Below are positions 1-10,179 of a stretch of DNA of 64,000 nucleotides, piece by piece. Below the pieces are notes generated by a model. It made no database searches, had not been told where the DNA came from, and saw only the letters and a list, made by a program, of their open reading frames with translations. Location: the NCBI GenBank assembly GCA_963847145.1, contig CAWJYN010000007.1:434001-498000 (forward strand), in the 5' to 3' direction. Source of the stretch: JABFRJ01 sp963847145. GTDB lineage: Bacteria; Pseudomonadota; Alphaproteobacteria; Rhizobiales; Hyphomicrobiaceae. The position numbers and the translations under genes are program-made. The number at the start of each line of letters is the position of its first letter. The first letter of the stretch is position 1.

Positions 1-1
1 C

Positions 2-530
2 ATCGTCACACGGCCGGAGATCGCCAGAAGCCTCGCCAAGAGCCGCTCGCGGCCATGCGTCAAAGTCATAGGCTCTGGCGAGCGTCCACAGCATCAGCAG
101 GGCGGCTACTTCGAGATCACCGAGTCCGGCGCGGTGGCCTCCGGGCGGACGGCCTTCGCCGAAGCGGGCGTGACGCCGGCCGACATCAAATACGTGTCGC
201 TCTACGACAGCTTTACCATCACTGTGCTCATCCAGCTCGAGGACCTCGGGTTCTGCAAGAAGGGCCAGGGCGGACGCTTCGTGATGGACGGCAATCTCAT
301 CTCGGGTATCGGCAAACTGCCGTTCAACACCGACGGCGGCGGACTTGTGCAACAACCATCCCGGTAATCGCGGCGGGATGACGAAGATCATCGAAGCGGT
401 CCGCCAAGTGCGAGGCGAGGCCCATCCGGCCGTGCAGGTGGCGAATTGCAACCTCGCACTCGTGAACGCGATCGGCGGTCAGCTTGGCGTCCGGCACGCA
501 TCCGGCACGCTGATCCTGGAGAGGGAGTGA
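2..530 (+). pseudogene. SCPx-type thiolase, 3' part, frameshifted
   Basis: C-terminal part of a thiolase/lipid-transfer (SCPx-like) protein that begins before the window. Frame 2 is open from base 2 and reads RPEIAR, then GSGERP, and later LYDSFTITV and LPFNTDGGG. These match the C-terminal half of acetyl-CoA acetyltransferase-like thiolases that work with DUF35 partners. Near base 350 the reading moves to frame 3, where NNHPGNRGG and the terminal stretch end at the stop at 528-530. A single-base indel in the GGGL-C-NNHP motif therefore splits the gene. The next gene starts 2 bases after this stop, which suggests a shared operon. Probable role is thiolytic cleavage or acyl transfer in a degradation pathway; the substrate is unknown. 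Confidence 0.75.
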
Positions 531-532
531 GC

Positions 533-877
533 ATGATCGGCCGCATTCCGATCGATCCGCAGCCAAGCGCCGAAACGCAACGCGTTCTGGGACGCCGCGC
601 GCGAGGGACGATTCCTGGTCAAGCGCTGCCGCGCATGCACGAAGGCGCACTGGTATCCGCGCACGCATTGTCCGTTCTGCGCGTCCGCCGACACCGAATG
701 GATCGCAGAGCAGCGGCGACGGCACGATCTATTCGTACAGCGTGATGCGACGCGCAGAGCCGGTCTACGTGATGGCCTACGTGACGCTCGACGAAGGGCC
801 GACCATGATGACCAATCTCGTCGATTGCGACCCCGACGCTGCTCACGGTCGGCGCGCGTGTCCGCGTCACGTTCTAA
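533..877 (+). pseudogene. DUF35 OB-fold/zinc-ribbon protein, multiply frameshifted
   Basis: Small acyl-CoA-associated OB-fold protein that normally pairs with the adjacent SCPx-like thiolase. The reading can be rebuilt by switching frames. MIGRIPIDPQ opens at 533, FWDAAREGRFL follows near 580, and the zinc-ribbon cysteines follow (RCRACTKAHWYP, then THCPFCAS). After about 712 the frame changes to GDGTIYSYSVMRR and AYVTLDEGPTMMTNLV, and after about 838 to VGARVRVTF and stop. At least three indels fall in about 340 bases, but the four Cys of the ribbon and the OB-fold signature LDEGP are intact. The family link is strong; no continuous open frame exists as sequenced. Confidence 0.7.
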
Positions 878-931
878 GCCCCGCCGACGGCTATCGCCGT
901 GCCGATGTTCAGCCCGCCCGGATGCCCGATC

Positions 932-1614
932 ATGATCGACAAACGAGTTCAGAGCGCCGCCGAGGCGCTGCAGGGCGTCAAGAATGGCTCGACGGTGCTC
1001 GTCGGCGGCTTCGGTCAGGTCGGCCATCCGATGGCGCTGATCGACGGCCTGATCGAAGCGGCGCCGCTGATCTCACTATCGTCTGCAACAACGCCGGCAT
1101 GGAGACGAGCGGCATGCCGCGGCTGATGAAGCTCGGCCGTGTGCGCAAGATCATCTGCTCCTTTCCGCGCACCGCCGCCGTGTTTTCCGAGCTCTATGCG
1201 GCGGGGAAAATCGAACTTGAGATCATGCCGCAAGGGACGCTTGCCGAGCGGATCAGGGCGGCCGGCGCAGGCATCGGCGGCTTCTTCACGCCTACCGGCA
1301 CGGGACGCTTCTGGCCCAAGGCAAGGAGACCCGCGAGATCGACGGCGGCACTATGTGTTCGAGCAGGCGCTCAAGGGCGACGTCGCGCTGATCGAGGGCT
1401 GGGAGGCCGATCGCTGGGGCAACCTGACCTTCCGCGGCTCCGGCCAAAATTTCAATCCGGTGATGGCGACGGCGGCCGATTGACCGTCGTGCAGGTGCAG
1501 CGTGTCGTCGAGCTCGGCGACATCGCGCCGAGGTGCCGTGACGGTCCCGGCATCTTCGTCGACCGGATCGTCGAGATCCCCTACGAGCCGCCGTATCCGG
1601 CGATCTCATATTGA
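932..1614 (+). pseudogene. 3-oxoacid (3-oxoadipate-like) CoA-transferase subunit A, frameshifted
   Basis: Alpha subunit of a two-subunit CoA-transferase of the PcaI/SCOT type, which moves CoA from succinyl-CoA to a 3-oxoacid. The start at 932 gives MIDKRVQSAAEALQGV, followed by the glycine-rich VLVGGFGQVGHP. The frame then shifts near 1062 to DLTIVCNNAGMETSG. Further motifs are CSFPRTAAVFSELYAAGKIELE, PQGTLAERIRAAGAGIGGFF, then (shift near 1310) GKETREIDGRHYVFE and DRWGNLTFRGSGQNF, then (shift near 1485) VVQVQRVVELGDI and PGIFVDRIVEI. Order and length match PcaI closely. Several single-base indels break the frame. The beta subunit follows after 12 bases. Confidence 0.75.
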
Positions 1615-1626
1615 GGGAGGCGCACC

Positions 1627-2317
1627 ATGAGACACATCGACAGAACGCGGATGCCGCCAAGGTCGACCGACGGCGATCGCCGGGCGCGTCGCGCGCGACA
1701 TCCCGGAAGGCTGGTATGTCAATCTCGGCATCGGCATCCCGACGCTGGTCGGCGATCTCCTGCCAGAGGGTCGCGAGGTCTCCTCCATTCGGAGAACGGC
1801 ATCCTCGGCATGGGCCCGGCTCGCGGCGGCCGGAGAGGCCGATCCCTGGCTGGTCAATGCCGGCAAGCAGGACATGTGCGCTGTTGCCGGGCGCCAGCCT
1901 GTTCGATCACGCCTTGAGCTTCGCGATGATCCGCGGCGGTCATCTCGATCTGTGCGTGCTCGGCGCCCTCGAGGTGGCCGAAAACGGCGACCTGGCGAAT
2001 GGTCGACATCGGCGAACGACACTGCCCGGCCGTCGGCGGCGCAATGGATCTTGCCGCCGGCGCCAAGCGCATCTGGATCGCGATGGAGCACGCCGCCAAG
2101 GGTGGCGCGAGCAAGCTGGTGAAGCTGCACGTAGCCGTTGACGGCCTCCGGCGTGGTCAAGCGCATCTACACCAATCTTGCGGTCATCGACGTGACGCCG
2201 CGCGGCTTCGAGCTGGTGGAAATCGCGCCCGGCATCGATTTCGAGGCGGTCCAGGCCGCCACCGACGCCAAGCTCTACCGGCCGAGCCTGAGCGAGCGAT
2301 CCCGCTCGGCGCCCTGA
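1627..2317 (+). pseudogene. 3-oxoacid CoA-transferase subunit B, frameshifted
   Basis: Beta subunit of the same CoA-transferase (PcaJ-like). Readable pieces in changing frames are RDIPEGWYVNLGIGIPTLVGDLLPEG, the active-site segment HSENGILGMGP (the Glu forms the covalent CoA thioester in this family), GEADPWLVNAGKQ, ASLFDHALSFAMIRGGHLD, GGAMDLAAGAKRIWIAM, and VKRIYTNLAVIDVTPRGFELVEIAPG. The usual beta-subunit order is kept, and the gene ends at 2317. At least five frame changes are needed. The spacing to subunit A and the shared pattern of damage point to one operon. Confidence 0.72.
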
Positions 2318-2367
2318 CGGGATCACTCGACGAACAAGATGATGGCCAATCCGGACTGAGCAAGGCA

Positions 2368-3517
2368 ATGCGGGGGTGGCGGCGGTCGTCGGCGTCGGCC
2401 ATAGCGACTGGATCGCCGACTATGCGGCGGTGCGGGCCGGAAAAAAGCCGCACGATTCGTTCGGCTATGCGCGCGATCGCGTTCAAGCGAGCGCTCGAGG
2501 ACGCCGGCATCGAGAAATCGGACATCGACGGCCTGATCTCGGGCCCGCCGACGGCGCACGAGCGCATGTGCGAGGTGCTCGGCATCGATCCGCGACTGGG
2601 GCATACAGGCCGACGCGATGATGGGCATCCAGGCCGGCGTCATGGCGATCCATGCCGGCATGTGCGAGGTCGTGGCCCTCGTCTACGGCAACGACCAGCG
2701 CTCGGCCGCGGTGAACTACGGCGGCACGAACGCGGCGGGCGGCAACGCCTTCCTATCCTACATCTATCACGCGCCCTGGGGCTTTACCTCGCAGGGCGCG
2801 CTCTACGCGATCATGCTGCGGCGCTTCATGCACGACACGGGGTTCACCGAAAGCGACATGGGCCAGGTCGCGGTGGCGCAGCGGCTGCATTCCAGCCTCA
2901 ACCCCAACGCCATCATGCAGAAGCGCGTGACCATCGAGGACTATCTGGCGACGCCCTACGTCACCGAGCCGCTGCATCTGCTCGACTATTGCCTGATCAA
3001 TGACGGCGGCGTCGCGTTCATCATGATGAGCGCCGAGCGCGCGCGCCGCGGCAAGCGCAAGCCCGCGGTCATCCACGGCATCGGGCGGCACGACCTCAGC
3101 CGCGAGGCGACCAGCCTCGTTCCGCGGCTGACCGAATTCTACCGTCCGGCGCAGAAAAAGGTCGCCGAGCAGGTCTTCAACATGGCCGGCGTCGGCCCGA
3201 AGGACATGTCGTGCCTGCAGGTCTACGACAGCTTCTCGGTGCACATCCCGCTGGCGCTCGAGGGCTACGGCTATTGCGGCTATGGCGAGGCGGCGAAGTT
3301 CTTCCGCGACACCGGCATCTCACTGGAGCGCGGCCTGCCGATCAACACCTCCGGCGGGCATCTTTCGGAGAGCTACATGCAGGGCTGGAACCATCAGGTC
3401 GAAGCCGTCCGCCAGATCCGCGGCGAATGCGGCGAGCGGCAGGTGGAGGACTGCCGCTTCGTCCACTACTCCTCCGACGTCGCCGGCAAGGCCATTTCGA
3501 TAATCTACGGTCACTGA
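2368..3517 (+). pseudogene. SCPx-type thiolase (second copy), 5' part frameshifted
   Basis: Thiolase-fold lipid-transfer-like protein. The start at 2368 follows an AAGG sequence and gives MRG, after which a base appears to be missing from a run of five G. The expected AAVVGVGHSDW is read in another frame. Two more shifts follow, near 2470 and 2600. From 2618 to the stop at 3517 the frame is open for 299 residues, with NDQRSAAVNYGG, AQRLHSSLNPNAIMQKR, LHLLDYCLINDGG, VYDSFSVHIPLALEG and INTSGGHLSE. NTSGGHLSE is the family's C-terminal motif. A DUF35 partner follows 31 bases downstream. The substrate cannot be told from sequence. Confidence 0.78.
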
Positions 3518-3548
3518 GGAGGCAGCGATCATCTCGAACAGGGGTCGC

Positions 3549-3933
3549 ATGGGAAATTCAAGCCGCGTTCTCGGCCATTACGACAAGCCGATGTGGGAGA
3601 GCATCGCGAGAAGGAGTGGGCGCTGCAATATTGCCCGATAGCGAGCAGCTTCCGCTACCCGCCGTCGCCGATCTGTCCCGACAGCCTGTCGATGACCTAC
3701 GAATGGCGGCCGATCAAGGGACGGGCGAAATCGTGTCCTGGGTGATTTTCCACCGCAAGTATTTCGACGACTTCCCGCCGCCTTACAACATGATCGCAGT
3801 GCGGCTCGACGAGGGGCCGATCGTGATCTCCAATCTCGTCGGGCCGGAACCGGACGGCCATGGATCGGGCGGCGGGTCGAGGTCGTCTATCAGGAGCACG
3901 CGGACTACCGTGCCGAAGATGAAGTTGGCTTGA
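3549..3933 (+). pseudogene. DUF35 OB-fold protein (second copy), frameshifted
   Basis: Second OB-fold partner, paired with the thiolase just upstream in the same order as the first pair. It starts at 3549 with MGNSSRVLGHYDKPMWESI. After shifts near 3600-3650 it reads FRYPPSPICPDSLS, and then EIVSWVIFHRKYFDDFPPPYN and IAVRLDEGPIVISNLVG, the OB-fold core. After another shift near 3865 it ends in VPKMKLA, a typical family ending. Only part of the usual zinc ribbon is readable. No continuous product is possible from this sequence. Confidence 0.68.
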
Positions 3934-4060
3934 CCTTCGAGGCCCACTCTTAAAGGCCCCTCAATAAGTACGGCGGCACTACACTCGGGGATGACCATCG
4001 CCGAACATCGACGAAGGCGGGTGTGACCCGCGCCAGGGTTGGGCACATGCCGATGGCGTG

Positions 4061-4538
4061 ATGTCGCTTGGGCTCAACCAGCCCGTCGTTCCAGCGCAGA
4101 TGATCGACCGGCTGATGATCCATGAAACATTCGCGCGTTGGGGCATCGCCTGGGACGAGGGGCGCCTCGACGTGATCCGGTCACTGTTCACCGAGCACGG
4201 CGAACTGTGATCCTGGAGGCGACAGCCGAGCCGCTGCAGCATCTGAAGGGCCACGACGCAATCCTGGAGCATGTGGGCCGCACTACGCTGTTCAGGCGGA
4301 TCAGCGGCGGCACGCGATCTCGAACATCGTGCTGGATCAGCTCGACGCAACGCGCGCCACCGCGCTCGCCTACGGCGTCGTCACCGCCGTCAAGGGCGGA
4401 CAGATATTGGGGGCGACCGTCTTCTATCGCGGTGAGCTGATTAAGCATCCGACGGCTGGGTGGCAGTTCGAGAATTCATTATCGGCATGGACGCCTATGT
4501 CCGGGCCAGAGCTGAGCGACAGAGAGCGGCGACCATGA
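4061..4538 (+). pseudogene. SnoaL/NTF2-like protein, frameshifted
   Basis: Reconstructed protein of about 155 residues with the alpha+beta-barrel NTF2/SnoaL pattern. It opens with IHETFARWGIAWDEGRLDVIRSLFTEHGEL at 4061. A frame change near 4205 gives VILEATAEPLQHLKGHDAI, and another near 4320 gives NIVLDQLDATRATALAYGVVTAV and ILGATVFYRGELIK. The frame ends at 4538 and its TGA overlaps the ATG of the P450 gene (ATGA), which suggests translational coupling. Members of this fold act as small cyclases, isomerases or hydratases, and the specific role is not visible. At least three indels break the frame. Confidence 0.6.
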
Positions 4539-5767
4539 CGGCGGGACCACACGAACATCCTGGATCCCGATATCTTTCCTGCGGAAAAAGGACCGCCGCA
4601 TGCTCTGTTCGATGCATGGCGCGAGACGATCCCGTTCACTGGAATCCTCCGACCCCCACGTATCAACCCGAGCCACCGACCTCGCCGTTGACCAAGGGTT
4701 TCTGGGTTCTCACCCGGTATCAGGATGTGTCCGACGTCTCCCTCGATCAGGAACGTTTCAGTTCCTATGACGAAGGTTTCGTCATCTGGGACCCCGGCGA
4801 AGTCGCGTTGGCACGGCAGCGCGCGAACATGATGGGGATGCGACCGGCTGATCACGCGCTCTCAGACACGTGGTCATGCGCGCCTTTACGCCGCCGCGAT
4901 GCAGGCGCTCGTCCCGGAAATCGACAAGCTGTCCAAGGAACTCATCGACGATATCGGCGGACGCGGCCAATGTGAGTTCGTTTTCGACGTCGCCTCGAAA
5001 CTGCCTGTCTATACGTTCTGTCAACTCATGGGCATTCCAGAGGAACATCGCGATCTCGTGGTCGATCTCGGCAATGCCATGGCTGATGTCGAGACACGGG
5101 GCCAGCATGCGCTCGACCGCATGGTGCAACTGAATGAATTTCCGAGGCTGTCTCGGAGCAGAAGCGCCGGGTCACCGGACGGCTCGTTGATGAGCATGCT
5201 GGTTCACGACCAGAGCCTCGGTTTGAACCAGCTGAACATCAACATGCTGTTCCAGCTGTTCGCAATCGCCGGACACGAGACAACGCGTAGCACGGCGGCG
5301 CATTTCATGTACCTGATGCACATGCATCCCGATCAGTACCGCTTGCTGTTGAGCGACGTCGACAAGCACCTCGAAAACGCGATCGAGGAAGTGTTGCGCT
5401 ACACCTCCACCACCACCAATTTCCGCCGCACGGCGACGTCGATACGGACATCGGCGGCAGGCCGGTGAAGAGGGGCGACAAGATCTATCTCTCGTACGCC
5501 GCGGCAAACCGTGACCCGGCCGTCTTCGCGAACCCGCACGTGTTCGACATCACGCGTGCCAACGCGCGCAGACATCTGGCGTTCGGCATCGGTCCCCGCG
5601 TCTGCATCGGCGCGCGGCTGGCGCGGCTGGAGCTGCTGGCGATGCTGAAGCAGGTCGTGACCCGCATTCCAGATTTCCGGATCAGTGGCGAACAATGGCT
5701 GCGCTCCATCTGGTTCAATGCGATCACGCATCTTCCCATCGTCTTCACGCCATCGACCAGAACTTGA
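4536..5767 (+). pseudogene. Cytochrome P450, frameshifted
   Basis: Bacterial soluble P450 monooxygenase of about 400 residues when rebuilt. Pieces in order are NILDPDIFPAEKGPPHALFDAWRET, DPVHWNPPTPTYQ, GFWVLTRYQDVSDVS, then KLPVYTFCQLMGIPEEH. The I-helix motif AGHETTR follows near 5270, with the K-helix region AIEEVLRY (ExxR) near 5385. The heme-binding loop FGIGPRVCIGARLARLE lies near 5581-5630; its Cys is the heme ligand, and Arg stands in the usual His place. Frame changes occur near 4610, 4850, 5150 and 5440. All catalytic landmarks survive. It sits directly upstream of an intradiol dioxygenase, so a ring-hydroxylation role is plausible but inferred. Confidence 0.78.
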
Positions 5768-5796
5768 CGGAGGGCGCGCCAGACACAGGAGGCAAC

Positions 5797-6431
5797 ATGC
5801 TGAGACCGACCGTCCCCATCGATGATCTTCACGACCACAGTCACGCAACGCCGGTCCCCGCTGAGGGCTGCAGCGGCGACGGCAGAAGAGATTGTCGGCC
5901 CGTACTTTCCGATGCGTCCGCTTATTCACCGAGCGACGATCTCACGATCATCCCAGGCGGCGACGTTCGAGCGCTCGGTCAGGTGCTGTATCTGAGCGGG
6001 CGGGTCACCAATCGCCGGGAGAGCCAGTTCAAAATGCCGAACTGGAAATCTGGCAGGCCAATGCCGCGGGGCGCTACACGCATCCAGCGGATGAAAACCC
6101 GGCGCCGGTCGATCCGAACTTCGAGGGCCACACCAAGATCCGCACGGACCTCGATGGCAGATGGCGGATCAAGACCATCAAGCCCGGCGGTTATCCGGTA
6201 ACGCCGGACTGGTGCCGGCCGCCGCACATCCATTTCGACGTAAGGGGCCGTGCCAGTCGCCTGGTGACGCAGATGTACTTCGAAGGCGAGCCGTTGAACG
6301 AGAAGGACATCCTTCTGCAGCGATCGTGGGGCGGCAAGGAAACGGCGATCGCCAAATATGTTGGCTCATCGGGCCAACCGGAACCGAATGCGCTTGTCGC
6401 GGTATGGAACATCGTGTTGCTGGCCGGATGA
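5797..6431 (+). pseudogene. Intradiol ring-cleavage dioxygenase, single frameshift
   Basis: Non-heme Fe(III) dioxygenase of the protocatechuate 3,4-dioxygenase/catechol 1,2-dioxygenase superfamily, about 210 residues. The start at 5797 follows an AGGAGG sequence. The N-terminal part runs to LGQVLYLSGRVTNR; after a frame change near 6010-6020 it continues as GEPVQNAELEIWQANAAGRY. The likely iron ligands are the Tyr in GRYTHP, the Tyr in KPGGYPV, and the two His in RPPHIHFDV. It ends at 6431. The presence of a PcaIJ-like CoA-transferase in the same cluster supports an aromatic ring-cleavage pathway, but the true substrate is unknown. Confidence 0.78.
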
Positions 6432-6501
6432 GCATGCAGGCAACCGAACTGCGTAGGAAACAAAGGCACGTTGGGCGACGAGCCAGGGGAGTCCAGAACA
6501 A

Positions 6502-7349
6502 ATGCAAAAGCATAGCTCCGTTTTGATCGCCGTGCCCGCTTGGCGTGCGCCGCTCAGGCCGGAGCGCAAGTGCGTGTCGAGATGGTGCGCTACGACGACG
6601 TCGCCATCGAGACACTGGTGCAAGGAACGGGGCCGGCTCTCGTCGTGCTGCCGTCATTGGGACGCGACAGCTACGAGGACTACGATCAGGTGGCGGCATC
6701 GCTGGCGTCGTCGGGGTTCACGGTTCTGCGACCGCAGCCGCGAGGCATCGGAAAGTCAGTCGGTCCGATGGACGGGCAGGACTTGTACAGTTTCGCGCGC
6801 GACGTGGCGGCGGTGATCGACCAACAGGGCGGCGGGCGTGCCGTCATCGTCGGCCACGCTTTCGGCCATTTCATCGCGCGAATGACGGCCGTGCAGTATC
6901 CGCTGAAGGTGCGCGGTGTGGTGTTGGCGGCGGCGTCCGCCAAGGATACGGGCCAGCGATATCCAGACGTGTGGACGTCGCCGGGTCGCGCCGGCGACGC
7001 GTCGTTGCCAGTCGAGCAGCGCCTTGATGCCTTGCGCCTTGGCTTCTTCGCCGCAGGTAACGATCCGACCATCTGGCTCAAGGGCTGGTATACGGACGTG
7101 CGCAAAATGCAGGTGGAAAAGCCGGTGCCTCAGTCGGTGTGGTGGTCGGCCGGCAATGCGCCATTGCTCGAACTCATCCCGGAAGAAGACCCGTTCAAGC
7201 CGCGCGATCGCTGGGACGAACTCGTCAAGGAGTACGGTGCGCGCGTAACGGTCGTCACAATCCCAAAGGCTTCACACGCGCTGTTCCCTGAGCAACCCGT
7301 GGCCGTGGCCAAGGCCATCGAGAGCTGGGTCAACGCGTTGCCAAAGTAA
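6502..7349 (+). pseudogene. Exported alpha/beta hydrolase, frameshift in signal peptide
   Basis: Alpha/beta-hydrolase fold protein. The mature part (6540-7349) is one open frame of 269 residues with QGTGPALVVLPSLGRDS, FTVLRPQPRGIGKSVG, and the nucleophile elbow VGHAFGHF. The final His lies in PKASHALFPEQP. The elbow reads G-H-A-F-G, so the usual Ser is Ala. An ATG at 6502 would give a signal peptide (MQKHSSVLIAVPA, then LACAAQAGAQ), but one base is missing near 6537, which puts the two halves in different frames. The protein could instead start inside the open frame and be cytoplasmic. The substrate is unknown, and Ala at the nucleophile argues against ordinary ester hydrolysis. Confidence 0.65.
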
Positions 7350-8811
7350 TCGGATTGCGGATGGAGGACGCGGGTGCGGAGTGTACCGCAGGCCACGCTT
7401 CAGCAACGAAGGGTCTACGCCGTAGCCACGTCATTGGGACGTGCGGTGAGAGTGCGACGGCCGACTTTGCGGCGAAACGGCCAAAGATAAACGCCTTGCC
7501 GAGAGCGGCACCGGGAATCTCGCCGTGGCCGTGGAAGCCGCCCATGACCTCACCGGCGGCGAACAGACCTTCGATCTCCATGCCGAGCACGTCGATCACG
7601 CGCATGGCGCCATCGACGCGGATGCCGCAGTAGGTGCCGAGGATGACGACGGTCGAGGGAAACGCGTAGAACGGCGCGGTCGCGAGTTTGACCGGGGGCC
7701 GACTCCAGGCGCGATCTCGGTCCGGCCGAAGTCGCGATCGATGCCGGCATCCACGCCGGCGTTGTAGCGCTCGACGGTGCTTTCGAGGTTTTCGGGCGGC
7801 ACGCCAATCATGCCGGCAAGTTCTGCGAGCGTGTCGGCTTTCAGGACGTCGCCCGTTGCGACGCGGGACTTGAAGCTGAACGACGGCAGCGCATCGTTAC
7901 TCTGGTCCATGACGCCCTGGTCGAAGATCTGGTAAGTGACTTTGCCTGGCTGGGCCATGCAGGCGTTGCTGTGCATCTTGAACGTGATTGCCTCGTTGAC
8001 GTAGCGGTTGCCATTCTTGTTGACGACGATCCCACCCCGATAGATCGGATGCACGACGGCGTTGCTCTTGCCGGCGGGATGGACCCCGAAGTTGCCTTGG
8101 ATGTGGCCGACATCGAGCAGGTCCGCACCGAGCTTCCACGCCATGAGCAGGCCGTCGCCGGTATTGCCCTTGCCGCCCGAAACTCTTGCCGTCGCGAACG
8201 ATGGGGCGAAGCGCTTGATCAGTTCGGGCGCCCGGGTGAAGCCGCCGGTCGCCACGATGACGCCATGGGTCGCGTGCGCTGTGAAGGGCTCCTCGCCCTC
8301 GACGTCGACGCCGATGACCCGGCCGGTGGCCGGATCGGTATTGAGCTTCCAGGCGCGCGCGCCGTAGACTGTTTCAACCAGTCCGGTGGCTTTCGCTTTC
8401 TCGACGAGCAGCGGGATGACGGCTGACGGCGTGATGGTGTGTGTGCGTTTGACCGAGTTTCCCGGTGAGTCACGGACGGTCGGTGCGAACTTGACGCCGA
8501 GTCCGCGCAGCCAAGTATACGTCTCGGCTTGGTTGTCGGTATAGGCGCGCACGACATCCGGAACGTTCTCGTTGCCGCCATACCGTCTGAGGTCGTCGAA
8601 CAGCACTGCCGGCGTATCGGCGATACCATTCGCCTTCTGGATGTCGGTTCCGGCGAGCGCAAAACTGCCGCCGCTCATGATGCGTGGAGCCGCCGACATC
8701 GCCCTCCTTCTCGAGCAGGAGAACGCGCAGCCCCGCCTCAGCCGCCGTGAGCGCCGCCGTCAAACCGGCCCCGCCCGCGCCGATGACGATCACGTTGGTC
8801 TCGCGATCCAT
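7330..8811 (-). pseudogene. FAD-dependent oxidoreductase (fumarate reductase/ketosteroid dehydrogenase-like), frameshifted
   Basis: FAD_binding_2 family flavoprotein. The start at 8811 gives MDRETNVIVIGAGGAGLTAALTAAEAG, which contains the dinucleotide-binding GxGxxG. The frame changes near 8685 into SGGSFALAGTDIQKANG. The long middle part includes ATGGFTRAPELI, GKGNTGDGLLMAWKLGADL and GGIVVNKNGNRYVNE. A second change near 7695 leads to APFYAFPSTVVILGTYCGIRVD and the C-terminal FAD motif LFAAGEVMGGFHGHG, then GAALGKAFIFGRFAAKSA. Homologues usually stop soon after this last motif, so the true end is probably near 7440; 7330 is the first stop in this frame and overlaps the convergent hydrolase gene. 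Likely a dehydrogenase or double-bond reductase of the cluster. Confidence 0.72.
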
Positions 8812-8993
8812 GTGCTGTTCCCGCGATGGAACTGTCAGTCGGCACAATTCCAGCGACCGCGCGGTGCTGCATTGGCTCGTGCCGATGTTGCGCGCGGTTC
8901 TGCCTCTGCTCCTAAGGAGCGCAGGCAGTCGGGATCGTCAAACCAGTTTTTTGCGCGCTCGCTTGACCCAGTTAGGTCACGGCAGCTGGGCGG

Positions 8994-9900
8994 TTAACCG
9001 CCGTCGCCGTAGCGCTCGTTAAAGGTGGCCGCTTCGGCGAGAATCCATTTCCGGAAGCGCTTGATGCGTTCGTCGCCGGCAAGTTTGCGCGAATAGGTCA
9101 GGTAGAACTGGGTGCCGTCGCTGTGCCTATGATTGAAGGGCGCGACGAGGCTGCCGCTGTCGAGCTCCCGAACGATCAAGGCGCGCTGCCCCATGGCGGC
9201 ACCCATCCCGTGGACGGCGGCTTCAAAGGCGAGCGAAGAGCTTTCGAACATCGCGCTGCCGCACTGCGATATCGAAAGGTTGGGCACGCTCTCGATCCAG
9301 TCCGCCCAGTCGTCAGGCCGCGCGCTCGAGTGCAGCAGCGGCACTTTTGCGAGATCTTCCGGAGCTTTCAGCGGTATTTCTCCAGGAGCCCCGGACTGAC
9401 GACCGGCTCCATCACGACCGGGAAAAAGCGGATGCATTTCGACGCCCGGCCAGTCGCCTTTGCCCATGAGGATGGCGACTTCGATCGTGCCAGAAATGAT
9501 GTCGTTGATGTTCGGTGGCGTGGTCGTGAACGTGATCGGGTATTTCGGATTCTGCTGCATGAACGTCGGCAACCGCGGCACCAGCCAGCGCATCCCGAAG
9601 GTCATGTAGGTGCTGATGTGAAGTCGCGGCCGCTCTTCAGGGAGCTGGTCGAGGCGTTGATCTGATCAAAGGCGGCCGACAGCGCCTCGCGGTAGCGCTG
9701 CCCCTGCGGCGAGAGCACGACCTCGCGATTCATTCGCGTGAACAGGGCGGTGCCCAGGTGCTCCTCAAGCACCTGCACTGCCGGCTCACCGCGCCCGGAG
9801 TGACGCAGAGTTCGTTCGCGGCTTTAGTGAAGCTGCCGTGACGCGCAGCGGCCTCGAAAGCGCGCAGCGCATTGAGCGGGGGAAGCGAGCGTCGCGACAT
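8994..9900 (-). pseudogene. LysR-family (GcvA-like) regulator, frameshifted
   Basis: Transcriptional regulator, probably of the catabolic cluster. The start at 9900 gives MSRRSLPPLNALRAFEAAAR followed by HGSFTKAANELCVTPGAVSRQ, the winged helix-turn-helix of the GcvA/LysR type. Near 9778 the frame changes to VQVLEEHLGTALFTRMNREV, and near 9650 to the effector-binding domain, whose last 203 residues (9605-8994) are open and include TTPPNINDIISGTIEVAILMG and AAVHGMGAAMGQRALIVREL. It is transcribed toward the flavoprotein and away from the SDR gene, a common arrangement for LysR control. As sequenced it cannot give a full-length protein. Confidence 0.78.
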
Positions 9901-10179
9901 GTGTTTCCTCTCCTTGTCGGTTCGAGCCAGACTTTTTCCCATCTTGGACGGCTGCTCGCGTTCCGGCAAGCTTGGGCTGCCCCCGGTTCCGCTGCACGGC
10001 ACCCCCTCGCCGTACCTGACGTCGCCGCATCGCGAGCCGCGCCACGCCTGGACGGGCAGCCGTAATATTCTCACGCAAGTAGGAAGAAATATCGCCGTCA
10101 GCGACCCGAGGCATCGGCTTGCCACGACGAGGAGACGGCCGCTAATCAATCGTCACAGTGGATGAACGAGGAGGCTGTG

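Noticed and set aside
742..1614. A 290-residue open frame across the DUF35 and CoA-transferase genes
   Set aside because: It joins the end of one gene to another through a frameshift. The family motifs show two separate genes with a stop at 877 and a start at 932.
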